DNA of 64,000 bases from Laccaria trichodermophora (GCA_018417955.1 JACTVC010000004.1:1178001-1242000); one strand, 5' to 3'; shown: positions 1 to 12,180, counted from the first letter of the stretch. Numbers and translations: made by a program. Notes: generated by a model from the sequence alone, not told the origin.

Positions 1-694
1 ATCTCGGGCCGACGCTCAGACATCTCGGGCATACGCTCAGATGAGTGTTCAGTGCGCAATCTGATTCAGCGCCAAATCTCCCCACCATCGATTTCATATT
101 TACGCAAACGCATCAATCACGTGCACAAGCAGCGACGCCAAACGTTAGAGTTCATTTAGAAGGTGGCGAGAGTTTTACGCTAAGAAACGTGCCTCTCTAA
201 GAGAAAAAAATTCCTACCCACTTGGACACATAACTTGATATGATTTGAACCCGGGACAGCCATGCGCAGTTTACCGCTGAGTAAAGTTCAACCGACTTTT
301 GTATTAAACGTAGGCCGAACAATTACAAGAAAAGGCAATAGCCCGAGAGCCCAAGAAGTAAGTACGTGAGACTACAAGTAAGTAAATCCCGCGAAACGTC
401 AACCCAAAAAAATATGTGAGAGCCCAAGATCTAACAGACTACAAATAAGTCAGTCTCACGAAACGTCAAACGAGTGCGTGAGGGTTCAAATACGCGAGAG
501 TCAAGGCCAACGAAGCCGAGCAGACGAAGTTTTAGAAAATATGATGTGCCGTAGGGAAGTTGTTGAGAGAGCGAAAGAGGGGGGGCTAGCATTTGCCTAG
601 CGTCGACGTAGCCTTGATGGCTTGGAAGATGGAGCTGGCGGCGTGCTACACAAAAGATGACATGAGCGAGAGATGGTAATGGTTGAGGTAGTAC
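1..694. other. Intergenic stretch with short repeats
   Basis: No coding region could be supported here. The first 42 bases are two imperfect 21-base direct copies beginning with atctcgggc. At 325-500 a loose repetition of agagcccaag/gtgag/acgtcaa motifs occurs. A tRNA-like segment at about 242-292 is listed separately. The region lies downstream of the minus-strand gene that ends at 695. Confidence 0.4.
242..292 (-). repeat. tRNA-like (SINE-type) promoter remnant
   Basis: On the minus strand the segment holds a box A-like stretch (TTACTCAGCGGT) followed after about 22 bases by a good box B (GGGTTCAAATC). In a normal tRNA the spacing is about 30 bases and the arms pair; here the spacing is short and I could not fold a complete cloverleaf. 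It is therefore better read as a decayed tRNA or the head of a tRNA-derived SINE than as a working tRNA gene. A covariance-model scan would decide. Confidence 0.25.
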
Positions 695-3211
695 TTACTT
701 GACACCCAATAGACCGTCAAACACCCACCTCACATCTTCAACGGCGGCCATCCACCCCGGGTCCTCGGTTGGTGGCTCCGAACATGCCGCACCCCACCAA
801 AAGAGAGTCGCCATAACGGTGAAGAACGCGTTGCGGCCGTGTTTGTTGACTGCCGACCAATCTTGGCCACCCGCTGAGACTCGGCGATGTGATCGGTCGA
901 GGGGGCCTTCCACCTCAGACACTGCGCGCCATGTTGGTTGCAGCCCCTTCCACCACTTCCACCAATTTTCTTGAAAGACCGCGACGTCTGAGACCTTTGG
1001 CTGTGTCGAGCGTCCTCGAGAAATCCAGTAATGGACCTCTGGCGGTCTGTTGTCCGACCTGAATCCTGCTGAGCGTGGGCCTGGTGCGAAGTCGGTGCGT
1101 TTCTCATGATCCGTGAAGTGATTGATGAGCGACGTAAACTCCCGGCCTAAATTCTGGCCAGAAAGTAATTTGTGGGCATCTCTGAACCAAGAAGGCCAAG
1201 CAGGATCTGCCTGTCCACCGGTAAGAGACGAGGCGCTCTCGTTAGATGATGGTGATGGGATAGTTTCCAATAGGGAGGTGCTGCACACGGAAGAAGCGCA
1301 AGGCGGGATAACGAGGGCATCCACTGGGGGGGATGGCAAGAGATGAGCGGCTGGCGGAGATGGCAACGCAGAAGCGTTCGATGGAGACGGCAAAGCAGTG
1401 CTGACGTTGATCTTGATGGTATCGACGTCAGCGTTGACAGGCGCCTTGGGATCCTTCCAACGCCTCGGATCCATACTGGTCTTCCTGGTGCTTTTTCCAG
1501 CCATTATCTGTGGCACCACTTCGTCGTCGTTGTCGTTGTCTTCGTCTTCGTCTTCCTCGTCCTCGTCCTCGTCCTCGTCCTCTCCCAAGTGCTCGTCTTG
1601 AGAATCCGAATCCGAATCCGAATCGTTTGCCGACGCCTCAGCATCGGACTGGACAGTTGCTTTGCGACGTTTATTTGGCTTCTTCTTTACTTCTTTACCC
1701 TTCTTGGTTTTGCGCTGACTTTTCTTCACCTTCTTTTCAGTGCTTCTCTTCCGCTTACGCCCGCCGTCTGCTAAACCCGAGGGATTAGAGGATTTGGTAG
1801 AGTTGGTGAAGGGGCCTGGTGGAGCAGTCGAGGAAGAAGGGCCAGCATGCGTATTGGTAGGGTTTTCCGTGGAGGGGCCGTGTGGAGGGGTCGAAGAGGA
1901 AGGACTGGAATGCATAGGGGCAGCGTCGGAGGGTAACGCGCGCGCGCGCTGCTCGTCAACAGCTAATGAAAAGAAACAATCCATGTACAATTAGTGATGG
2001 ACAAATAAACAAGAAGACAAAACATACTGTAACAAGTCGACAGAAAAGCTATGAAAGCATCCTTGACCACAGCGAACTTCTCTTTCTCCGCATGTGCCCA
2101 CACCTTTGGGATAGCGGCTTTGTTTTCACCATAATGAACGCTGAACATGTATCAGTACGCCGAAAATGGTATACAATGTCAAACCTACCCAACCATGTTC
2201 AACTGCCCCTTTCTTTTTGGTTCCGGACCGCCAATCAGGACGGTGATATGCATGCCGACCGCCTCGCCAAGAATGTTAATTAACTGACCCATAAGATTGG
2301 GGAGTCGGTCGAAAACACTGTAGGTTGAGGGATTAGACTGGGTCGGGCCTAGAAGACATGTCGCTTACTCTTGCGCTTCTGCTGGGTCCAGCCGCCCTGA
2401 ATTTTGCACCTGATCCTGCGTGGCTTTTTTGGTCGTGGCGTGCTTCGATTTGGCGGTCTCGTTCCAGAGTTCCTGCGTCTCTTCATCAAGCTCCTTCCAT
2501 CGCGCTAGCTTGAAGTCATTGCGTGCACTCGCACGCGCCGATTTGGGTCTACCACTCGCCGCGAATTCCGCCTCGAAGTCCGCCTTCAATGATGGAAAAT
2601 GCTCCTTTCCCCACACCTCCCAGCCCGCGCTACGCCTAGATGACGAGGTGCTACGCCCGAGAAACTTCTCCACGAGGAGGGATAAATGATCCTTCTTCCC
2701 TTTAGATGGACGAGGGAGCAACGAGGTCGTCCGTTTGCAGCGGTACTCGTACCAATGGTAGAGAGACTTTAGAAAGAAACTTTAGTATGCTATATTAGAT
2801 GATAATCACAGCCATGTACCGTGCGCGCCCGCTCAATTACTCGGCCCTTGAGAATTGAGTCGGCTGAACCCAGAATTTCATGGCCTTGGCCATCAAGAAC
2901 GAAAAGAGTGGCGGTCGCAGTGTCATCGGCAGAGAGGGGTATAGACCAATGGAAGCGGTCGAACCATTGGTTGATCACAGCATCAAGAACGGAGGAGGAC
3001 TTTTTGGCGAGTAAGCCCTCTGTATAGTCGGAGATGAAACCTTCAAGAAAAGCGAGACGCTGGCCTTTCGCCCAGTTGCGAAGAAGCGGACGGAGTAGTG
3101 GCTGTGTGTCAACCCTGAATATTCCCAGAATAACATTAGTCCCAACAAAAAACAAGGACAAGCCGACATTGCCACTTACACACCACCAGGATCGACGAGG
3201 TTATCACTCAT
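695..3211 (-). CDS. Uncharacterised 744-aa protein, HMG-box-like segment, agaric-specific type
   Basis: Six exons join in phase: 3211-3180, 3114-2820, 2766-2369, 2317-2189, 2140-2028 and 1962-695, giving 744 codons plus stop. The N-terminal third contains SLYHWYEYRCKR followed by a basic, tryptophan-containing segment (WEVWGKEHFPSLK ... ARWKELDEETQELWNETA) that resembles an HMG box. The exon at 2189-2317 encodes a glycine-rich GGPEP motif. The last exon is low-complexity: basic KKxxK runs, a long Asp/Glu tract (about residues 440-480 of the product) and Ser/Pro-rich parts, ending in a tryptophan-rich domain (WKWWKGLQPTW). The acidic and basic tracts suggest a nuclear protein. I recognise the architecture as one that recurs in agaric genomes near transposons, but I know of no function. 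The stop codon overlaps a possible donor (GTAAGT at 715-710), so a further small exon is possible. Confidence 0.7.
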
Positions 3212-3431
3212 TTAGCTTTTAGGTGGGGAGGCGGGAAAGGCAGAAGCGGATGGGTACGTACTCTCATCAGCCCACTTAAAGCTTTTTTTTTCACTGTGGG
3301 AATACCTTTCAGAAGCCTCGCTCTTTAAAAGCCGCCTCGACAAGAGATTCACCTGTTCACCCCAACTGCCAACTGCGCGTTTCGACACCAATTTTACGTT
3401 TTCCTACCCATCCTGCCAAAGTTCCTTTTCA

Positions 3432-4490
3432 ATGACCAACACCACCGATCATGAAGTGCAAGCAAGCACCTCATCGTCTGCGATGAGTGGTAAGTCTCAC
3501 CCTCACCTCATTCCTTCCAGGACGACCTCTGACGCTCTGTTCCAGGCATTGAAAACGCGCTTGAATCATTGAAGTTGACCCGCGCCGAAGCTCAGGATAT
3601 CGTGCACGCCTTGGTCACGATTTTGAACCGAACCAGTCCTGCGACCCCGGCTTCCAGCCCCTCCACGCTGCTGCCCTCCTCCTCTCTCTCAGAAACCTCC
3701 AACGACCTCAAGGATTCTGACGACAAGGACCAGGGCGACGTTCTCTCCCTTTCACCGATCAAATGTCCCACTTGTTCTCTCCCAATGGCGGCGACTCAGC
3801 CATCTTTCGCAAATGCTGGCTCTGCACCCTCTGTTGGCATCGCTCCCGCCACCGCAGTTGCTGAAACCCCAGCACCTGTCGTTTCGGCGGCCCCTTCTGC
3901 TGCTTCCTCCCCCGCGGCGCCAGCTGCCTCTCCCACGGTCATTTCCACTGCGCCTACCATCGTTGTCCCCTCTGCTCCTGCCGTAGCATCCGTCCTCGCC
4001 CCAGCTGCCCCCACTGCTGTCGTCACCACCCCCGTTGTTGACAGCGGCAGCACCAGCACCTCCACAGTTTCCGTCCCAGCTGCGGTTGTCGCTCCTGCTG
4101 CGGTTGTCACTCCTGCTGCAGTTGTCGCTCCTGCTGCAGCAGTAGTCCTTGGTCCTCTGTACAACCAACTCCCACCCAACGCACCCTCTAACGCCATTTT
4201 GCCCCCTGCCCACCTAGTCACCGTTGGCCACAGTTATCACGTTCCCGGGCCCAATGACAGTCCCCCCTTCTATGTCGTTACTCAAGGCCGCAACATTGGC
4301 GTGTTTAGTGGATGGTCTGTAAAATTGTCCATAATTTCTTTCTAACAGCTAATGCACTTTCAGGGAGAATGTCTCGCCCCTGGTTACTGGCGTTAGTCAC
4401 GCCGTCTATTCGCGTGTTTCGTGCATCGCTGAGGGGCACACTCGGATGGCCATGGCTCGTGCTTCAGCCTTCGCATTGTATCTCATGTAG
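3432..4490 (+). CDS. Ala/Pro/Ser-rich protein with C-terminal viroplasmin/RNase H1-N-like domain
   Basis: Three exons (3432-3489, 3546-4314, 4364-4490) give 317 codons in frame. Residues 1-80 are Ser/Thr-rich with a short helix (IENALESLKLTRAEAQDIV). The middle is a long Ala/Pro/Val/Thr-rich linker with a short repeat (PAAVV(A/T)), and one CPTC pair lies before it. The last 60 residues read YVVTQGRNIGVFSGW, then ENVSPLVTGV and a final helix. That pattern (YxVxxGRxxGIFxxW ... V.G..xA.Y) matches the small fold shared by the caulimovirus viroplasmin domain and the N-terminal hybrid-binding domain of RNase H1, which binds RNA/DNA hybrids or dsRNA. The W codon is split by the last intron, which supports the join. 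No RNase H catalytic domain follows. It is divergent from the preceding gene, 220 bp apart. The domain call is by eye. Confidence 0.7.
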
Positions 4491-5406
4491 TTTACCATAC
4501 CAGTCCACCTCCTTGTTCTCATGTCGCCGATCGTCCCATTCTGTATAAACATCTACCGCCGAATATATTTTTTGTTCATTACCGTGACTTTGTGTGTCGA
4601 GCTCGCGTGCGTAAGCATTCCGCAAGTTTAGAAAGTACAATAGAGTCTTAGAGATACGGAGACAGAAGATATACTACCACACAAGGCAATTTACAAGCAT
4701 CAGGAGATTGGATTGAGAATGAACGAGTGAAAACTTGATATAGGGAGAGAATGGCAGGAGTTAGCGACTCGACGCGATGTTGAAAGAGTGCTATACAGTG
4801 ATCTAAAAATAGATAGTGGTCAAAAACACAACTTAGAATACGCTCCACAGCTCTCAATATTCCGCCTTTTCCTTGTTCCTTGGAAAGAGTCACTCTTAAG
4901 ATAAGAACACACTCTACAACGAAGAGTTTTCGAGCTGAATGCTTGTTTTCAAAAAGTCGTAAGATCGAGCAATGGGCCACCTTCCAACTCGTGCGTTGTA
5001 GCGACCATCAACATCAATTGGACTATGGCCTCTGTAATCCCAAGTAACAAAATGTGATTTTAACCTTGTTCAAATCGTATTTTGCGTATCTTTCAGAATC
5101 TAAAATCCGTTTTTTTAAAGCTGTTGATTTGGCGGCACAAGATAGAAAAAGTCGTAAGAATTACATAGATTGGAACTTGTTTGTGTAAGTACGTTCAACT
5201 TCATACCGATCTGACCTCCCTACACCACCACGATAAATTTTGATATCTACCTTATTCGAATCAGGTTTTTAACAACTTTTTGAATCCCAAATCCGTTTCT
5301 CAAATGCTGATGATCTGCCCCGACCAGAGTAGAAAAGTTGCCAAAATCAGGAATTAATTTACTTAAGCAATCACGTACAACTTCTCACCTGCCTCGTACA
5401 ACCAAC
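4491..5406. other. Non-coding stretch with a degenerate tandem duplication
   Basis: No gene could be supported. Two diverged copies of a roughly 100-190-base segment precede the gene at 5407. Copy 1 is around 5094-5205 and copy 2 around 5283-5392. Shared landmarks are aaatccgttt, gtagaaaa/tagaaaaa and a final acgt.caactt. The duplication may have doubled a promoter segment. Confidence 0.4.
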
Positions 5407-6114
5407 ATGGGTCGTGCACGTCTTCACCGCACACGCGAGGAGAAGAAAGCCACTCGCCGCGCCAACTTGAAAAGGTATTATGAGAAGTAAGTACATCCAA
5501 TTTTTGGTCATCAGTCACTAATCATTCACGGGCAACAAGGAACCGGGTCCTCATTTGCACTCGCGCGCGTAGCCAATACGTGAAGGAGAATCAGGCTATC
5601 GAAAAGGGACGATCCAACGCCTCAGCTGATGAATCACACACCCCCGAGGGTATTCCCGATCCAAGGCACGTCTCCCTTTGTTACTATAAAGAGACGCCGT
5701 AGTAATATCCAATCACGGAATAGTGCCGATGACGCTCCCGCTGTCATTGCCAGTGCTCGTGAACACTTCAACAAAGTCACTGATGGCAAAATGTACTCCT
5801 ACGTTAACAGGCTCGTTACGCGATGCATCGAAAACCCGGAAAAAGCGGTGAGCCTCTGTGAGTTCAGGGAGGAGTGGTGGACAGAGCTCGTATTGGAAGT
5901 ACAAGAGGCGCTGGGTGTTATCCTACAGGAACACGGGTGCGGGGATGTATATCGAGAGGCTGATCTCATTGGCAAGGACATTCGGCTTGTCCTTACCCTT
6001 GTAGAGGAAGTCCACGCCCACACACTATCATTCCCCGACCAGATAGAGGATTGGCGGAACAGCGGGATCTTTTCATACCAGATCTGTGCCGAGGGTGATA
6101 AGGTTGCTATTTAG
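5407..6114 (+). CDS. Small unknown protein with basic N-terminus, agaric type
   Basis: The start MGRARLHRTREEKK is followed by a clear intron (5487-5539), then NRVLICTRARSQYVKEN. The downstream block (about 5692-6114) encodes a helical domain with EFREEWWTELVLEVQEALG and ends NSGIFSYQI. This is the layout of a short agaric protein family with a basic RTREEK-type head and a C-terminal helical domain closing in a FxYxL-like motif. The two blocks are in different frames. A possible 112-nt intron (5580-5691) would restore the frame, but its splice sites are weak, so a frameshift is equally possible. No function can be assigned. It sits between the viroplasmin-like gene and the KDZ transposase and may be an accessory gene of that element. 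Confidence 0.5.
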
Positions 6115-6324
6115 TTGCATGTAATCTACTACAGGCCAATCTTTACATCCTCGTTTACTTAGTGTACTCTGTTCGTTTTCATTTTGCTTTCGCAGTGGAA
6201 CAATCCACGCAAATTTGCCAAAGATTGTGCTATATAGTTCATCAAGCCACCCATTACTAAGTAAGGTTTCATCAATTTGGGGTGCAGGACGACAAGACAG
6301 TAAACAGCCCTCCAAACCGCCACA

Positions 6325-7040
6325 ATGGGCAAAATGCGCTCTCTCAAAAAAGTTGTCTGGACTCCTATCATCGTCGATGATACCGCTGAAAGATCTGAAC
6401 GATGCGCCAATCGACTTAAAAAGGTATGTGATCTGTTATTTCAAATATCCGAGTACGATCGATCGTGTTTACTATCTAGCTCGACCCTGACACGGAAGCA
6501 GTTTTGGAGGCCGAGAGGCTCAAGAAACGCAATCAGGACAACACCTTGCAGTTACTTCTCCCTAGCTACCGTCTTGCTGTCACTCAAAATCAAACCAACA
6601 TGTATTTTGACCGCGCGTCCCTCATTTGGTTCCTGCGCTTCCCTGATGCTGGGGGTGAAGTCCATGTCCACAAACCATTTGTTGGGGATTCCGAGTACGA
6701 TATACATATCCGCGACCAACGTGTCAAAGTAAGCATTTGCAGCGAAATTTACCAGGACTTTTTAACGAAGATCTTCTAGTGGCTCAAAACGAAGTTGAGG
6801 TGGCTCGCCTTTCGTGTTCCGGCGAAGGGTGGCCGTCCTGGGTCCAAGCAACCGAATTGGGACAAGGAGTTAAATTTGGCCATTCAGAAAATTGCGGAGG
6901 AGCTCCCGACCCCTTGGGATCCCGCAGATTGCGAGGGCTTCAAGAAGCTTGAGGAGATTGCCGCTGATTCCATGGCTCGTCTCGCCGAAATCAAACGTGG
7001 AAAAGGTCGTCTTGGGTCGGTCGAACTCTGCGCATCGTAG
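6325..7040 (+). CDS. Unknown 202-aa protein
   Basis: Three exons (6325-6423, 6480-6728, 6780-7040) join exactly in phase and give 202 codons plus stop; all introns are GT-AG and 51-56 nt long. The product has a charged helical start (LDPDTEAVLEAERLKKRNQ), a central block with FRFPDAGGEV-like composition and a C-terminal helical block (WLKTKLRWLAFRVPAK ... LEEIAADSMARLAEIKRGK). I do not recognise the family. Its place 200 bp before the transposase gene, on the same strand, suggests that it travels with that element. Confidence 0.55.
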
Positions 7041-7242
7041 GCATCGCATAATTTTTTTTAGTGAACCTCTATCATCGTTCCTCATAACATACGCGACTCG
7101 TTTGTAATGTGTCCGTAGGCCTTAGAGAGTTTGTAACTCCTTAGTCTAACATTCAAAGTTTGACTTGAAGCCTTTTTCGCTTAATTGGACCCTTAAGCCC
7201 ATGCATCACCCCTTTGTTGATCTCAAAAGTTTTCCCACCTTG

Positions 7243-10200
7243 ATGGCCAAGACCAAGAAAGGTTTCGTCGTCATTCGTGACGATGACAGCGAGGACGACA
7301 TAGCCATCCCTCAATCTCGCTCAGTTCGTCTATCTAATCACGGCCGCAATATAATTCAGACCGCTCGGTCCCCGCAAAAAGGGGCGGTGTCCCTCAATCG
7401 CTTTCCTTCGCCTGTCTACGAATGGAATGCGAGTCAAGATTACGATGCGATCAACCTTTTGCCAGGATGTGATGCTGAGGAGGAGGTTGAGGGAGAAGTG
7501 GAGGACATACCTGTAGCTGCCAAGGTTGCGGCGAAACGCTATCCCACATCCGTGAGTCTTATTCCATGGTTCTTGATTGTCCTATACCGACAGTTTACAG
7601 GATGCTCCTCTACGTCAGTGGGCAGGGGAAAGGAAATCGGATCCCGGCTTCCGGGAGGAGTATCTACTGGAGCTGTTGAGGCTGGAAGGACGAGGCGACG
7701 TCGGCGCAGATGTGGCATGCATGTCTTGCGCATCCAAGAGTCCGGGGATTTACCGATGTGAGGATTGCATGGGCCGCCTCCTCGAGTGTTCGAGCTGCTG
7801 CGTCTTGCGTCACAAACTCCTTCCCCTACATATCATCCAGGTGTGTAATTACAAGTTTTCTGTTTCTCTTTGCTGATCTATGTACAGAAGTGGAACGGGA
7901 CACACTTCGAGAAGACATCTCTGAAGACAATGGGCCTTCGTGTTCAGGTCGGTCACACCAACTCGTCCTGCGTCAACCCCCAACCTGGCCACAAAGACTT
8001 CACCGTACTCCACACCAACGGTCTGCATCACGTCGCGGTAGATTTCTGTGGTTGCGATCAACGGAAGATCTCGAACCGGCAACAGCTAATTCGAAGTGAA
8101 TGGTTTCCCGCAACAGTCCACTTCCCCCAAACGTGCGCGACGTTTCGATTGCTCGAACTGTTCCACGTTGTTACCCTGACAGGAAAGCTCTCTGCCCACG
8201 AGTTTTACAAGTCACTCGAGTTCCTGACAGACAATACGGAGCTGGACATCCCAAAGGTGAGTCGGATGCTTGCTCTTGTTCTTGAAGCTTGAAACTTATG
8301 ACCATCTTTGTGTTTCAGACTCGTTACAAGTCTTTCATGCGAATGATTCGCGAATTTCGCCACCTTAAGTTGATGAAGCGACATGGCCGAGGGAACATCA
8401 AGGACGGGCTCATATCGACCGGCCGAGGGGACCTCGCTACAATCTGTCCGGCATGTCCTATTCCTGGCGTTAATCTCCCAGAAAACTGGCGAGATGTTGC
8501 CCTGGAATATAAGTATGTCGTTTCCCCACAACTGTCACTATCCAGGCACTAACGTCAATTATTGCCTAGGTTCCTGTATGTCTTAATTGTCGCCCTGGAC
8601 GCAAATTTTCGGCTCAAGAACCTCATGCGTTCGAGCCTGAAGAGGGACCCTGGGCTTCACACCGGCTTCGCCTACTTTCCTGAAGATGCGGCTTATCAAA
8701 AACACATCCTCAAGTATGCAACGCAGAAGGATGTGAGTGACGAGCGCCTCATTCAGAGTGGGATTCGTCCGCTAATCTCAAAATGAAGATCAGTACCTGT
8801 AGCGGCTTCAAGACCCTTGCCAATGCCGAGACTCAGTTCTCAGCTGGCTTGCGTTCTACGGGTGTAGGAATGTGTGTGTGCGCACGGCATGAGGTTGTTC
8901 GTGCTGGCGGAGTTGGAGATCTTCAAAAAGGGGAACGGTAAGCAAACTCAAAAAGGAGATTCTTGCGGAAGCTAACGCCGCTCTAGGTACTGTAACATGG
9001 ACTTCATTTTGCTTTCAGCACTCGCCCCACTCCTCGTCGCCGCCGTTTTCATATCATATGACATCGCTTGCCAGTTCAAGCTGAAATTTGCATCTCGAAT
9101 GCCAAAACTACCTGCCGACCTACATCTACCATCATCTGCGAGTCTCGGTTGGGGGATACCAAAATGTCATTGTCCCATGCACAAGGTCCCCTGCCAGGCA
9201 CCCCATTCGTTGAACCTGAAACCTGGCGTTGGCCGAACGGACGGCGAAGGCATTGAGCGAAGCTGGGCTGAGATGAACCGTGTGGCCAATAGTACCAAGG
9301 AAATGGGTCCTGGTTCCAGGCACGACACACTTGATGATCACTTGGGTCATCACAATTTCCGTAAATATGTTGGCCTGGGTAAGTCTTTCCCATACTTCGT
9401 CTGAACCGTTCTGATGCCATTATCACATAGGACGCACTTTGCACTCGCGTCTCCTCCTCGCGATACCCGAACAAAAGCGCCAACAGAAGATTTTTGACGA
9501 TTTTACTGCATCCCTAACGGAGAAGGGCGAGTTGGAGAATGAGTGGACGCGGATGATACTCGATTGGGAGAAAGATCCAAAGAAAAAAAACCCTTACTTG
9601 TCTGTAGTGGCCCGTGAGTATATCATCCTTCCAAATTGCCAGTTCTAACTCCAGTTTCCAGATGCCTCTCAGGACGAGGTGAAGAAAAAATTGCTCGAGG
9701 AGGAGAAACAAGCGGTCACGACTGGCGCACCTCAGCTACATGAAACGGGACCGACGGCTTTCATTTCGATGGGGCTGATCATAGAAGAATCACAGTAAGT
9801 CTCGAATTTGTCTTGCATTGACTCCAGTGACCAACTACTTATTAGACAAAGGATTATATGGGATGCTAAGCGACCGAACGAGCTTACAACACATAGAGAA
9901 AATGAAATCCAACGCCGCCGTCTTCTCCTCCTCCGCGAACTGAAACGTTTCCGCAACCTCCAGGCTATTTACATGCCTGCGGCGACCGTTTTAGCTGGCG
10001 AGCGTGAAGCTTCTCAACGAGAGATGGCTGAGGCTCAGCGCGACAGCGTGGAACCCGAGCATCAACAGCTTTGGTTGCCATCGGCTCTTCCGTGTGCTCA
10101 GCGGACTCACAACTGCAACAAAATTCTGGTCGACATCGAGATCAAATTGCGGGAAGCCCAGTGCTACGATACCTTGGAGAAGATACGCAATGTCCAGCGC

Positions 10201-10998
10201 GGTCGCTTGTCATTCATCGGCTTTCGAAATCGGAATATCCGAGGCCAGAACCCCAACACCAGAGCCAAAGAAACTCTCGATCGTCTCGAAGACAAAACGA
10301 AAGCATTGGCTGTAAAATACCGATCCGCGCGGAAGGCCCTGGTGGAGCTATTGGGTCCAGGGGATTGGGAGGGGAGCCTTCGTAGACTAAGAAATGGCGA
10401 CCTCACCACGCCGGATGGGATGGAGATTAGTATCGACGATCCCGCTGATCCAATCAAACCGGATGGACGAGAGCGTTCCAAAAAGCAGCGCACAGCTGCT
10501 AGGTTGGGTTTGGGACAGGGGAAGAAAGCGGTGTCGTGGATTTGGACCACCCCTGATGTGATTGGGGATGGCAGTGATGCGGTGCTGCATGAGGGTAAGT
10601 GGCCGGCATTTTCTGTACGAATATGGTTTACTAACGGCGCTTCTTTTGTAGCGGTTCGAATTGAATGGGCAAAAGCGAGGGCGCGACATTTAAGGTGGAC
10701 AGAGGAGGTCCAATTACTGAAGGAGGAGATGCGGCGGGTCCGGAAGACATTGGAATGGAAGGTCGATTGGTGGAATCAACGTCGAGAGGGATGGTCAGGC
10801 CTAGACGAACCAACCCGCGAAGGGGTGAAGGCATACGCGAGCCGTCAGGCTCACATTCAGAGATCCCTTCACGAGCGCTTCACCCGATTGTGGGAGAAGC
10901 CGCTGGTCCCATTGGCTAGTCAGGAGGAGAGCAACGAAGGCCCTGCATCATCTGTCGATCCATTGTTGGAGGCCCTGATAGAGGAGGATGAGGAGTAG
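7243..10998 (+). CDS. KDZ-family transposase with CxC2-like cysteine cluster
   Basis: Eleven exons add up to exactly 651 codons: 7243-7551, 7601-7840, 7888-8256, 8319-8512, 8570-8732, 8789-8937, 8987-9378, 9431-9613, 9662-9794, 9846-10594 and 10652-10998. Exon 2 carries a cysteine cluster (ACMSC, YRCEDC, CSSCC) typical of the CxC2 domain fused to KDZ (Kyakuja-Dileera-Zisupton) transposases. It is followed by the family-typical KWNGTHFEKTSLKTMGL. The RNase H-fold core shows candidate acidic residues in VALDANFRLKN, SYDIACQFK and DGEGIERSWAEMN, with a CHCPMH cluster between. The C-terminus is helical and charged. Starts at 7165 or 7201 are also in frame; 7243 (MAKTKKG) was chosen for its basic start. 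No frameshift or stop is seen, so the gene may be functional. The product is somewhat shorter than many KDZ proteins (often 900-1000 aa). Confidence 0.85.
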
Positions 10999-11033
10999 CT
11001 GTTTTTCCATATAGATATATTCATTATTTACAT

Positions 11034-11420
11034 GTATTTACCAGAAGCCCTAAGACGCCAAATGACATCCGGATGCGGTTTGTCGCATCCAGCCATTCTG
11101 GGCACAGAGAAGCAGGGGAAACTATTCTAGGATGTATAAAAATATCCCAAGATATATATATTTGTGTTTTCCGGCCTTCCTTCGCAGAGGAACATGGTCC
11201 AAAAGGTGGAAAGCATCTGTTGAGGCCAACAAAGATGTTTGTTGACAAGTATTTATCAGAGGCCCCTACAAACCAAACGACATCCAGATGCGGTTTGTCG
11301 CATCCAGCTATTCTGGGCACAGAGAAGCAGGGGAAACTATTCTAGGATGTATAAAAATATCCCGAGATATATATATTTGCGTTTCCGGGCTTCTTTTGCA
11401 GAGGAACATGGTCAAGGGGC
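11034..11420. repeat. Tandem duplication, unit about 215 bp, two copies
   Basis: Copy 1 starts at 11034 (gtatttaccagaagccc) and copy 2 at 11249 (gtatttatcagaggccc). Both run through a shared gatgcggtttgtcgcatcc, a shared agcaggggaaactattc and a shared gaggaacatggtc (11187 and 11401). Identity is high over about 165 bases and falls off after that. The pair lies just 3' of the KDZ stop codon and may be subterminal repeats of that element. Confidence 0.75.
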
Positions 11421-11629
11421 AAAATACTCACATTAAAGCCAAAACAGATATTTGTTGTTTGCCAATGTTGACATACCACCTGAAAAACAAATATGGAAAA
11501 GTAATATATATCCTATGGGTGACCTGGACCAATCCACATCCCAAAGAGCCTGGATATTTCCATCCCCTACGCAATAGGCATGGGTGGATTAGTCCAATAC
11601 ATAAGGCATAGTCCTACAGCCATGGGTGA

Positions 11630-12178
11630 TTGTACGATCCTCGAGCAGTGAACAGCCCCGCAGTGTGGATCTGCCAAAACGACCAAAAGTTGGAGCGAGC
11701 AAGGCATCAAGCAGCTGACCGTCGTGGTACGGGAGACCATCTCTTCAGTGTACGAGGGCACTCTCAATCTCCCACTCGCCTGTCAGAACCCTATTACATT
11801 GAACACAAAAGGCCTGAAGTAATGTTCAGACGTATGCTACGGGACGAATCGGCAAAAATAACATACACAGAGAGCATCTGGTCAGCACCTGCATTCACTT
11901 GGAATCCAGACTATCTGGAGATAGCCCACATCTTTGTCCCGGACATCGAGAGTGAGGCTCGTCTTAGGTATTGGGCCAATTGTTGGAATACGCTGGGCAC
12001 CGTCAAACGTTTGCTTACGACAGCCATTGAACACGGCATCCGCTTCTTTCTGGCCATATCCCTGGACCGCGCCCGGCAATTCAGACCCATTATCATCGAC
12101 AACCTCGATCGCAGCTCAGCAGCTTCACTCTACGGAACGGGCTTTCATGAGACAGCTCAGCAAAAAAAAATTGTCTAA
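11630..12178 (+). pseudogene. Fragment of an unknown repeated agaric protein
   Basis: An open stretch of 182 codons encodes FTWNPDYLEIAHIFVPDIES and RLRYWANCWNTLG, with a helical block after it. This resembles C-terminal pieces of proteins scattered as repeats in agaric genomes, but I cannot name the family. The N-terminal 60 residues look like random translation, and the end runs into a poly-A tract (12161-12169). I read it as a decayed 3' fragment of a mobile element. Codon and base composition are like the neighbouring intergenic DNA. Confidence 0.3.
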
Positions 12179-12180
12179 AA

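Noticed and set aside
1343..1774. Plus-strand Val/Leu- and Ser-rich frames over 1343-1788
   Set aside because: They are antisense translations of the Asp/Glu and Lys tracts of the minus-strand gene.
3752..4221. Minus-strand Gly/Ala-rich frames over the viroplasmin-like gene
   Set aside because: They are antisense shadows of the Ala/Pro/Val-rich repeats.
4648..4980. A 110-codon minus-strand open stretch
   Set aside because: No motif, no splice partners, and AT-rich composition like the surrounding spacer.
7165..7242. An earlier start for the KDZ transposase (7165 or 7201)
   Set aside because: In frame, but the extra residues look like leader sequence and relatives begin with a basic MAK-like start. 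Kept only as an alternative.
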